Source of the DNA: Bradyrhizobium sp. 170
Lineage (GTDB): Bacteria > Pseudomonadota > Alphaproteobacteria > Rhizobiales > Xanthobacteraceae
Length of the DNA stretch: 64,000 nt
NCBI RefSeq assembly: GCF_023101085.1
Contig: NZ_CP064703.1
Location: 6,138,001-6,202,000 of the forward strand
Reading direction: 5' to 3'
Of this stretch, positions 57,073-64,000 are shown one piece after another (the first letter of the stretch is position 1; each line of letters begins with the position of its first letter). Position numbers and translations under genes: made by a program. Under the pieces are notes generated by a model. It searched no databases and was not told the DNA's origin. It saw nothing but the letters and a program-made list of their open reading frames with translations.

Positions 57073-59433
57073 TTACCTGTTGGTGCTGGCCTTGGCGCGG
57101 CTGGCGCGCCATTCCAGGAACTCGCGATACAGGGGATCCTGCGGGGCAAGTGCGGCGGCCGGTGCAGCAACAACCGGCGCCGGCGCGGTGCCCGATGCCG
57201 ACGACATGGCCGCGCCCGCCGGCAACGGCATGTTGCGGTCGAGCCATTCCTGCGCGGACTTGAAGCGGGTCCAGCCCGACACCGTCGCGCGTGGCGCCAT
57301 TTCCTTCCACTTCGGATGGAACGGCGGACGCTGCAGCTGCGCGACCTTGTCGAACATGGTGTCCACCAAAAGCGACAGGCGGCGGTAGCGATCGCTGTTC
57401 GGCGCCCAGTTATACGAGGCCAGCACGGCCTCGGCCGCAATCGTCTCCACCGAGCCGCCATCCGCCACCAGGTTCGGGTAGTCCGCCGACGAAAGCTTGG
57501 ACGGCAGATATTCCTCCTGCAGCGGCTTGGCATAGTCGACCGGCACCAGATGCAGGTTGCGGTCCTGGATCTGGTTCAGCCATTGCAACGGCTTGCCTTC
57601 GATCGCCACGATCGCGTCGACCTCGCCCTTGCGCAGCATGTCCACCGCCAGCCGCGGCTCCTGATAGATCAGATGCGGCCTGATCCCGAGCCGGTCGAAT
57701 ACATTGATCGCCGTCACGAAGGTAGAGCTGTCAGGCAAATCGACCACCACGGTCTTGCCGTCGAGATCCCGCATGCTGGTGATCGACCTCGGCGCCAGGA
57801 CGTGCATTTCCTCGTTGAACATCTTGGCGACGTAGACAAACTGATTGCGGATGTCCTTGGCGAAGTCCTTGCGGTCGAGATAGGACAGCGTGTCCTTGCG
57901 CACGATTCCGGCGTCGACGCCCCGCAGCAACAGGATATCCGACACCGCCTGCACCGATCCTCGGCCCATTACCGGCAGGATCCGCAGCGCCGTGCCGTTG
58001 TCGAGCACGGAGGCGAGATCGGCGCCGACCTGGGCGTAGGTAGAGCCGAACGAGCCGGTCATCAGGCTCACGGTGTTGGCGTTGAGTTGGTTCGCCAGAT
58101 CGCGCTTGGTGGCGGTGCCGTACTTGAAGAGTGTCTTGAAGGAATCGCTGACGGTGCCGGGATCGATGCCGCTTCGCACCGGCCCAAAGAACTGCCAGTG
58201 GCCGCCCGTGAAGCGCATCATCCGCATCTGCTCGATCGTCGCGTGGTCGCTCGCGCTGGTATTGATCTGGATGCCCGGCACCATCATGGGAATCTGCAGG
58301 CCCTTGATCGAGCGGGCCTGCTTCATGATGTTTTCGCGCGAGAAGTCGTCGCCGCAGTTCTTCAGGACCTCGATAATGAGCCTGGAGTTCAGATAGCCGT
58401 AGACGGCCTGGCCGTTCGACTTGCTGACGCTCGGGACATAGCGCTCCATGAAGGCGCTCCATTCGCGGAACGCCGCGGGGCCGGCGCTGGCCGAATCCTC
58501 GCCCTCCAGCCGGTACATGGCCGACATAATGCCTTCGGCGTTTTCCACGCCCGCCGGCACCATTACGGCCGACACCGATTCAGACACCGAGGCGAGGAAA
58601 TGCACCGGCTTCCAGCCGAGTTCGGCATTTCGCTTGATCGCCATGGTGGCGAATTTCGGCGTGGTGAATTGCATGAAGATGTCGGCGCCCGAGGCCTTGA
58701 GCTTGGCGATCTGGGCGTCGATGGAGGTGTCCGTCACCTTGTACGGCGCCTCGGCCACGATCGGAACCTTGCCGCCGAGGCCGTCCTTCAGGCCCTTGAC
58801 GTAGTCCTTGCCGAAACCGTCGTCCTGATAGAGCACCGCGATCTTGCCGCGCGGATGGTTCTCCAGGATATAATGCGAATAGATGTGAGCTTCGGTCTGG
58901 TAGCTGGGCAGGAAGCCCATGGTCCAGGGAAACTCGCGCGGCTGGTCCCACATCGAGGCGCCCGAGGCGACGAAGAGCTGCGGGATCTTCTTCGCGTTCA
59001 AATAGGGGTGGACCGCCTGGCTGGTGTTGGTGCCGAGGCTCGCCAGGATAAAGAGAACGTTGTCTTCCTCGACGAGCTTGCGGGTCGCCTCCATCGTCTT
59101 GGTCGGATTGTAGGCGTCGTCATAGGAAATGAAATTGATCCTGCGGCCCTTGATGCCGCCCTCGGCGTTGACCTTGTCGAAATAGGCCGCCATGACCTTG
59201 CCGATCACGCCATAGGCGGAAGCCGGACCGGTATAGGGCATGCCGATCCGGATCTCGTTTGCCCCCGGGGCCGCCGCCTGGCCCTGCCCGAAAGCCGGCG
59301 CCGCCATCGCGGCCAGCATCAGCGCCGTTGCGGCGTTGCGCCGAGGCGCGGTGAAAAGCCGGCGCATGGCCTCTCCTGTCCGAAACCGGGACAGTTGCTC
59401 CATTCGCGGACGAGCGATTCCGATAGCTCCCAT
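57073..59433 (-). CDS. Two-domain periplasmic binding protein: LivK-type fused to TAXI-type (copy B)
   Basis: A 786-residue paralogue of copy A with the same order: signal peptide (APRRNAATALMLAAMAAPAFG), LivK-type domain to about 415, TAXI-type domain to about 730, Ala/Pro linker and an identical last 21 residues. Roughly a quarter of residues differ in the LivK half, while the TAXI half has only scattered changes. The LivK domain keeps LVEEDNVLF and VTDTSIDAQIAKLKASGAD. ACAGGGGGGA precedes the ATG. A cyclase gene lies upstream on the same strand. Function is unknown. Confidence 0.9.
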   Translation of the reverse strand: MGAIGIARPRMEQLSRFRTGEAMRRLFTAPRRNAATALMLAAMAAPAFGQGQAAAPGANEIRIGMPYTGPASAYGVIGKVMAAYFDKVNAEGGIKGRRINFISYDDAYNPTKTMEATRKLVEEDNVLFILASLGTNTSQAVHPYLNAKKIPQLFVASGASMWDQPREFPWTMGFLPSYQTEAHIYSHYILENHPRGKIAVLYQDDGFGKDYVKGLKDGLGGKVPIVAEAPYKVTDTSIDAQIAKLKASGADIFMQFTTPKFATMAIKRNAELGWKPVHFLASVSESVSAVMVPAGVENAEGIMSAMYRLEGEDSASAGPAAFREWSAFMERYVPSVSKSNGQAVYGYLNSRLIIEVLKNCGDDFSRENIMKQARSIKGLQIPMMVPGIQINTSASDHATIEQMRMMRFTGGHWQFFGPVRSGIDPGTVSDSFKTLFKYGTATKRDLANQLNANTVSLMTGSFGSTYAQVGADLASVLDNGTALRILPVMGRGSVQAVSDILLLRGVDAGIVRKDTLSYLDRKDFAKDIRNQFVYVAKMFNEEMHVLAPRSITSMRDLDGKTVVVDLPDSSTFVTAINVFDRLGIRPHLIYQEPRLAVDMLRKGEVDAIVAIEGKPLQWLNQIQDRNLHLVPVDYAKPLQEEYLPSKLSSADYPNLVADGGSVETIAAEAVLASYNWAPNSDRYRRLSLLVDTMFDKVAQLQRPPFHPKWKEMAPRATVSGWTRFKSAQEWLDRNMPLPAGAAMSSASGTAPAPVVAAPAAALAPQDPLYREFLEWRASRAKASTNR

Positions 59434-59816
59434 TGTAGTCCCCCCTGTGAGCCCATATTTTTTTGATATTTTTAAGGCGTGATGCGTGCGGGCAGCGTTT
59501 CAACCCTACTCGCCGACAATGTGTCTGAATCGGATTGATTTTGTGGCGAGTCCATGCGTTCCGCAAGGCATGGTTAACCGGCGAGCATTTCGCCACTTGG
59601 AAACGCCCTGAAATTGACATCACCGCGCAATCGAAGCGTGTTCGTGTGTGCACCACCGGTGCCTGCCGCGCATCATATTGCGACACGATATCAGCGATAT
59701 CTCGAATAACTTTTGAATGATGGAGCGGGTGATTCGTCGACTCGGGCACCCTGCCCGATTGATTTTGGACCAGGTGCGGTTCGCTCCTGGTCCGGCGTAT
59801 CGGCGATCCCGGCATC
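59434..59816. other. Spacer between cyclase and copy B
   Basis: No gene is seen in these 383 bases. It includes the upstream block shared with copy A (59,493-59,545). Short frames on both strands lack family features. Confidence 0.5.
59493..59545. repeat. Upstream block conserved with copy A
   Basis: It matches 56,796-56,847 and lies 60-112 bases before the copy B start. Shared cores are CCCTACTCGC, AATGTGTCT and AATCGGATTGATTTTGTG. Confidence 0.55.
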
Positions 59817-61943
59817 TCATCCGCTCCCGGAACCAAGGCGAGTTGCCTCCAAATCCTGGGCTCGATATCTGCTCAACGCTGCCGCTTCATCGCAGATCGA
59901 TCGGTGATAGCGGGCGACGCCGTCCAGGGGATACCTGGCGAGGAACAGGGCCAATTCGGTTTCTGCGACAGCCGGAGGACCATTGCGAAGCGCCACATAC
60001 ACCGTTTCCCATTCACTGCAGAATCTCAGCTCGTCGACGCCGGCCGAGGCGGTCTCATCTCGCAGTTCATAGATATCGAACGCCTCGGCGAATCCCTTGG
60101 GGGTGATCCGGTCGACACTGCGAAGGCAAAATTGCGGGCCCACGCGCTCCCTCAACGCAGAGCTGATGAGGATCGAGGTTCCGTAATGCTTGTTGAGCCC
60201 TTCGAGGCGCGCCGCGAGATTAACCGTCGCGCCGAGCGCGGTGTAATTCATGCGGTCTTCTGACCCGATATTGCCGACGACGGCCTCGCCGGTGTGCAGG
60301 CCCATCCGCGTACGATACGCCGGCCATCCCTCCTGCTCGAACTCGGCATTGAGGCGATCATTGGCGCGTTGAAGCGCGAGCGCGGCAACACAAGCATTGG
60401 CCGCGTGATCCGGATCGTCTGCCGGCGCGTTCCAGATCGCCATGATGGCGTCGCCGATGAATTTATCGACGGTGCCGGCATGGATCATGATCTCGTGCGA
60501 CATCGCGGCAAAGTATCGCGAGGTGTATTTCATGACCTGCGTCGGGTCGGCCTTCTCGGTGATCTCCGTGAAATTCACCACGTCGGAAAACAGCAGTGTG
60601 ACTTCCCGACGCGTGCCACCGAGTTGCAGCGGAGTCCCGGTTTCAATCAACTTCTCTACCAGCCGGCGCGGCACGAAGTGCGAAAATGTCTCGGTGACGG
60701 TGCGCATGGTCGACACCGACCGGCCGAGTTCATCGATCTCGCGGATGAGCGAACGCACCGGCGGAGCCGCGGACGGTTCGAACCTCTGAATTCGATCGGT
60801 CTCCCCGGCGAGAGCGCGCAGCGAACGGGACAGCAGCGAGCCGATCAGAAACACGATCGGCACCATCAACGCGACGAAACCCAGCGTAACGGCAAACAGC
60901 CGCCGACGCTCGGAGAGGATACTGGCGAAGAACTCATCGACCGGCGCCACCACCGCCACACGCAGATTGGCCGGACCTGATTTGGGGATGGTCTGGAACG
61001 CCGCGGCATACAGCCGGCCGCGCGGATCGTAAAAGAACTGCTCGGCGATTCCATTCTCGCGCCACCCGCGGATCGCCTTGAGAACACCCGACATATCGGT
61101 CTCACGCAGGCGTGGAATCGTGCCCGAAACCTCCCTTCCGAGCATTTCAGACATCCGGGGATGGGCCAGAATGCGATCGTCATCATCAAACAGGAAGGCG
61201 ACGCCGGAGGCGGTCAGGTTCTCCTTCTTCAACACCTCCTGGGTCACATCAAGCAGAAGGTCGCCCGCGCTCACGCCGCTCCTGCCCTGTTTCAGCGCGG
61301 ACTGGACGGTGTAGCCCTGCTTTCCGGTTGCGAAGAAAACATAGGGCCCGGTCAGCCAACTGCCATCGCGGCGAGCGCCGTCCTTGTACCAGGGGCGCTC
61401 GCGTGGATCGTAGTCGAGAGGCCCCGGTAGCTCCCTGATCGTTTCGAGCCGGTCGGATAGAAACAGCCTCCTCGATTTGGCCTGGGCCGGGTCAGACCTT
61501 GAAATCACGACCATCCGGAACGCAGCCTGTTCGGGCGCCTCCAGCCTCGCGCGCGTTTCCCGTCCCGCGCCATCGATAGCGTCCATCTCGATGAACGAGC
61601 CGTCGTCGTAGGCTACGTACAGGTTGAAGAGCTGGTTGTTGTTCTTCAGCATGGCAGCGAGCAGCGCGACCAGCCGCGGATTATCGTCGATATCCGCGGA
61701 CTGGATCGGCGGCAGCGCATTCAATATCTCGAGATTGTCCCGCACCAGCTTCAATTGCGAGCCGATCCGGTCCGCCGATAGTTCGGCGACCTTGCCGATG
61801 AACTGGCTGGCGGCCGTCTCCGTCACCGCGGCGATGCGCTGAAAACTGAGATAGACCAGCGTCAGGCCGATAACGAGCACAATCGCGACAAACAGCGCGA
61901 TGATGGAGGTCTTGAACCCTAGCTGTACGCCTCCGCTTTTCAT
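59817..61943 (-). CDS. Membrane-bound class III adenylate/guanylate cyclase with Cache sensor
   Basis: A 708-residue receptor. A first membrane helix at about 10-32 (SIIALFVAIVLVIGLTLVYL) is followed by a periplasmic double-Cache-type region, a second helix near 370-390 (GFVALMVPIVFLIGSLLSRS), a HAMP-like linker and a class III cyclase domain from about 450. The metal Asps (LLFSDVVNFTEIT and DKFIGDAIMAIW), the Lys-Thr base pair (DKFIGD, NYTALG) and Asn/Arg of VNLAARLEG are kept, so it looks active. The ATG at 61,943 is preferred to a TTG ten codons earlier. It precedes the fusion-protein genes on the same strand. Confidence 0.9.
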   Translation of the reverse strand: MKSGGVQLGFKTSIIALFVAIVLVIGLTLVYLSFQRIAAVTETAASQFIGKVAELSADRIGSQLKLVRDNLEILNALPPIQSADIDDNPRLVALLAAMLKNNNQLFNLYVAYDDGSFIEMDAIDGAGRETRARLEAPEQAAFRMVVISRSDPAQAKSRRLFLSDRLETIRELPGPLDYDPRERPWYKDGARRDGSWLTGPYVFFATGKQGYTVQSALKQGRSGVSAGDLLLDVTQEVLKKENLTASGVAFLFDDDDRILAHPRMSEMLGREVSGTIPRLRETDMSGVLKAIRGWRENGIAEQFFYDPRGRLYAAAFQTIPKSGPANLRVAVVAPVDEFFASILSERRRLFAVTLGFVALMVPIVFLIGSLLSRSLRALAGETDRIQRFEPSAAPPVRSLIREIDELGRSVSTMRTVTETFSHFVPRRLVEKLIETGTPLQLGGTRREVTLLFSDVVNFTEITEKADPTQVMKYTSRYFAAMSHEIMIHAGTVDKFIGDAIMAIWNAPADDPDHAANACVAALALQRANDRLNAEFEQEGWPAYRTRMGLHTGEAVVGNIGSEDRMNYTALGATVNLAARLEGLNKHYGTSILISSALRERVGPQFCLRSVDRITPKGFAEAFDIYELRDETASAGVDELRFCSEWETVYVALRNGPPAVAETELALFLARYPLDGVARYHRSICDEAAALSRYRAQDLEATRLGSGSG

Positions 61944-61969
61944 CTTCGGCTCACGATCTATTGCCCCAC

Positions 61970-62173
61970 TCAAAACGGATTGACGTAATAGATGATCGCC
62001 ACTTGTCGCAGCAGCACCTTGCGGATCACATGCGTCGCCTTGACGTGCTCGGTGAAAATCGCGGCTTCGCCGGTGGCGCCGGCCGGCAATGCGCGCGCGA
62101 ACCCGGCGTCATCCAGCTTGATCCGCACGACGAACGGAAGCGACTGAATGATAGCGCGCGTCATTCTGCGCAA
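61970..62173 (-). pseudogene. Remnant of an HlyD-family secretion protein C-terminus
   Basis: The frame reads [19 protein letters not shown] and HVIRKVLLRQVAIIYYVNPF. This matches the last part of HlyD/membrane-fusion proteins, whose ends usually read LPAGA..AIYT..IRK.LLRM.SW.NYV. Everything upstream of this tail is gone and it abuts a sulfatase fragment. It has no proper start. Confidence 0.55.
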
Positions 62174-62303
62174 TTTCTTTCGCGATACGATCGATGTTCG
62201 GCGTCCGGTAACCCATCAATCCGTGCGTGTAGCAACTGAGGTTCGATTGACCGATATCATCGCCCCAGATGACGAGAATGTTTGGCTTGCTGGTCTTTGC
62301 CAT
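62109..62303 (-). pseudogene. Truncated arylsulfatase N-terminus
   Basis: It begins [20 protein letters not shown] and continues [12 protein letters not shown], closely like the first 43 residues of the intact sulfatase at 62,374-63,885. The similarity then stops before the catalytic Cys, and the frame runs into foreign sequence to a stop at 62,109. A deletion joined it to the HlyD-like remnant near 62,173. Metal ligands alone cannot give activity. Confidence 0.75.
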
Positions 62304-62373
62304 ACCGATTACTCCCACTTTTTACTCCCACTTTTGGTTTTCTTGTGCACTTCCTTCGCGGACCTGAGCGCGC

Positions 62374-63885
62374 TCAGCTTCTCGGCATCAGCTTTTCGAC
62401 GATCTGGTCGACGGTGAAGCTTGCCGCCTTCTGACGCGGCGGGAACTCCTTGAAGCTTTCGAGCCACTCGTGGACGATCGCCTGCGCCGCATACTGATAC
62501 GGCACGTGCTCGATGAACCAGTCGTCGTATTTGGAGCTATCCTCTCCGGCCTCGAACGGATCCGAGCGAAGGTCGAACATCTTGGGAATCCGCATCTGCT
62601 TCAACGGCTCGCGCCAGACGTTCAGTCCGGTGGCAAGCTGCTCCGCGAACACGATCTTGTACTGGTCGACACGCAGCGCCATCAGGTCGCCGTCGTCGCT
62701 CCAGTAGAGGAAGCCCCTGCGCGGCGATTCCTTTTCCTTCCCCGAGAGGAACGGCAGAAGGTTGTAGCCGTCGAGGTGGACCTTGAAGGTCGTGTCGCCG
62801 GCTCTGTATCCCTTCTTCACCTTCGCAACGAGGTCCGGCTCACCCGCCGCCGCCGCGAATGTCGGGATGAAATCCTGCAGCGAGCAGATGTCGTTGATGA
62901 CCCGGCCTGGCTCGATGACGCCGGGCCAGCGCATGACGCAAGGCACGCGCCAGCCGCCTTCCCAGTTGGTGTCCTTCTCGCCGCGGAACGGCGTCGCGCC
63001 GCCATCCGGCCAGAGGCATTCCTCAGCGCCGTTGTCGGTGGTGAAGACCACGATAGTGTTGTCGGCGACGCCGAGATCGTCGAGCTTCCTGAGAAGCTCG
63101 CCAACCAGGCCGTCAAGCTCCACCATGCCGTCGGGGTAGAGGCCGTGGCCGGTTTTGCCGACGGAAGACGGTTTCAGGTGCGTGAACACATGCATCCGCG
63201 TCGGGTTGAAATAGCAGAACCAGGGCCCTCCCTCCCTGGTCTTGCGCTCCATGAAGTCGAGCGCGGCGGCCAGGAACTCCTCATCTACCGTTTCCATCCG
63301 TTTGCGGGTCAGTGGGCCGGTGTTCTCGATGATCTGCTTTCCGATCTTGCCGAACACCGGATCGGCTGTAGCGTCTTCCCTGGCGATAGCCTTGCACTTC
63401 AGCACGCCGCGCGGTCCGAACTTCTTCTTGAAATTCGGGTCCTTCGGGTAATCCGTGTACTCCGGCTCCTCCTCGGCGTTGAGGTGGTAGAGGTTGCCGA
63501 AGAACTCGTCGAAGCCATGTACGGTGGGAAGGTGTTCGTTACGGTCGCCGAGGTGGTTCTTGCCGAACTGGCCGGTGGTGTAGCCGAGATTTTTGAGGAA
63601 CTGCGCGATGGATGGGTCCTCAGCCTTGAGGCCGAGCGTGGCGCCAGGCATGCCGACCTTGGTCAGGCCGGTCCGGATCGGCGTCTGCCCGGTGATGAAG
63701 GCGGCGCGCCCCGCGGTGCAGCTCTGCTGTCCGTAGAAGTCGGTAAACATCGCGCCCTCTTTCGCGATGCGATCGAGGTTGGGCGTCCGATAGCCCATGA
63801 TGCCGTGATTGTAGCAACTGAGATTGAACCAGCCGATATCGTCGGCCATGATGAAAAGTATGTTTGGCTTTCCCGGCTTCGCCAT
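62374..63885 (-). CDS. Arylsulfatase (type I, Cys-type)
   Basis: A 503-residue sulfatase. NILFIMADDIGWFNLSCYNH holds the metal-binding Asp pair, and the formylglycine site is C56-T-A-G-R within GQQSCTAGRAAF. VVFTTDNGAEE carries the second metal site. No signal peptide is seen, so a cytosolic location is likely. Activity would need a formylglycine-generating enzyme elsewhere. GGGAGGTGAG precedes the ATG. A truncated paralogue follows it. Confidence 0.92.
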   Translation of the reverse strand: MAKPGKPNILFIMADDIGWFNLSCYNHGIMGYRTPNLDRIAKEGAMFTDFYGQQSCTAGRAAFITGQTPIRTGLTKVGMPGATLGLKAEDPSIAQFLKNLGYTTGQFGKNHLGDRNEHLPTVHGFDEFFGNLYHLNAEEEPEYTDYPKDPNFKKKFGPRGVLKCKAIAREDATADPVFGKIGKQIIENTGPLTRKRMETVDEEFLAAALDFMERKTREGGPWFCYFNPTRMHVFTHLKPSSVGKTGHGLYPDGMVELDGLVGELLRKLDDLGVADNTIVVFTTDNGAEECLWPDGGATPFRGEKDTNWEGGWRVPCVMRWPGVIEPGRVINDICSLQDFIPTFAAAAGEPDLVAKVKKGYRAGDTTFKVHLDGYNLLPFLSGKEKESPRRGFLYWSDDGDLMALRVDQYKIVFAEQLATGLNVWREPLKQMRIPKMFDLRSDPFEAGEDSSKYDDWFIEHVPYQYAAQAIVHEWLESFKEFPPRQKAASFTVDQIVEKLMPRS

Positions 63886-63937
63886 TTCTCACCTCCCTTC
63901 ATCCAATAGTTGTTCTTCTGCCTTTGTCGTTGTCTCC

Positions 63938-64000
63938 TCACCCGAACGGGCCAACCTGAAACACCATGCTGACGATGGCAGCGATGCCGATGAACAGCAG
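63938..64000 (-). CDS. C-terminus of a membrane protein (partial)
   Basis: The last 20 codons of a minus-strand frame read LLFIGIAAIVSMVFQVGPFG and stop at TGA, 52 bases before the sulfatase start. This looks like a final membrane helix. The rest is beyond the right edge, so the family cannot be named. Confidence 0.4.
   Translation of the reverse strand: MLFIGIAAIVSMVFQVGPFG

Noticed and set aside
57316..59466. 716-codon plus-strand open frame opposite copy B of the fusion protein
   Set aside because: Exact mirror of a gene with signal peptide and domains; no features of its own.

Overview
The window reads as a chromosomal segment of a high-GC alphaproteobacterium, most likely Bradyrhizobium or a close Nitrobacteraceae relative. 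The support is the rhizobial style of the ribosomal proteins, several families of dispersed palindromes known from Bradyrhizobium chromosomes, a D-tartrate dehydratase very close to the one characterised in Bradyrhizobium japonicum, and many orphan solute-binding proteins, CoA-transferases and short-chain dehydrogenases. No phage, transposase, CRISPR array or rRNA gene was seen.

Region 1 (1-34.4 kb) is the ribosomal/RNA polymerase super-cluster, almost all on the minus strand: tRNA-Trp, secE-nusG-rplK-rplA, rplJ-rplL-rpoB-rpoC, rpsL-rpsG-fusA-tuf, then rpsJ-rplC-rplD-rplW-rplB-rpsS-rplV-rpsC-rplP-rpmC-rpsQ-rplN (rplN runs off the left edge). Two accessory blocks interrupt it. Between rpoC and rpsL (10.3-17.1 kb) lie a FAD oxidoreductase, an ABC exporter with polyacidic ends, an FAD amine-oxidase/methyltransferase fusion and a LuxR-type regulator. 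Between rplJ and rplA (27.6-31.5 kb) lie an ECF41-type sigma factor operon with a recognisable ECF41 promoter (TGTCACA-N16-CGTC), a membrane protein and a D-2-hydroxyacid dehydrogenase.

Region 2 (34.5-44.5 kb) is catabolic: a serine hydrolase, two SDR oxidoreductases, a histidine phosphatase, and a minus-strand operon encoding an acyl-CoA dehydrogenase, an APH-like kinase, an EamA transporter and an orphan barstar-like protein. The kinase/dehydrogenase pair matches the APH-ACAD combination of 4-hydroxyacyl-CoA catabolism. A divergent TetR regulator shares two PsrA-like boxes with this operon. Dispersed palindromes punctuate the convergent gene ends.

Region 3 (44.5-54.1 kb) holds divergent regulator/target pairs: a CadC-like/TolB-like/TPR regulator with a vanadium-haloperoxidase-like secreted protein; a LysR regulator with a TctC-type binding protein; and a LysR regulator with D-tartrate dehydratase. 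ABM-like, RidA-like and CaiB/BaiF CoA-transferase genes lie among them.

Region 4 (54.3-64 kb) is all minus strand: an arylsulfatase, a deletion scar joining sulfatase and HlyD-like remnants, a Cache-sensor adenylate/guanylate cyclase, and two tandem giant periplasmic proteins. Each of these fuses a LivK-type (type I) binding domain to a TAXI-type (type II) binding domain. They are the most unusual genes here: their TAXI halves are nearly identical while their LivK halves have diverged, and no permease lies beside them.

All calls come from reading the sequence; no database search was run.
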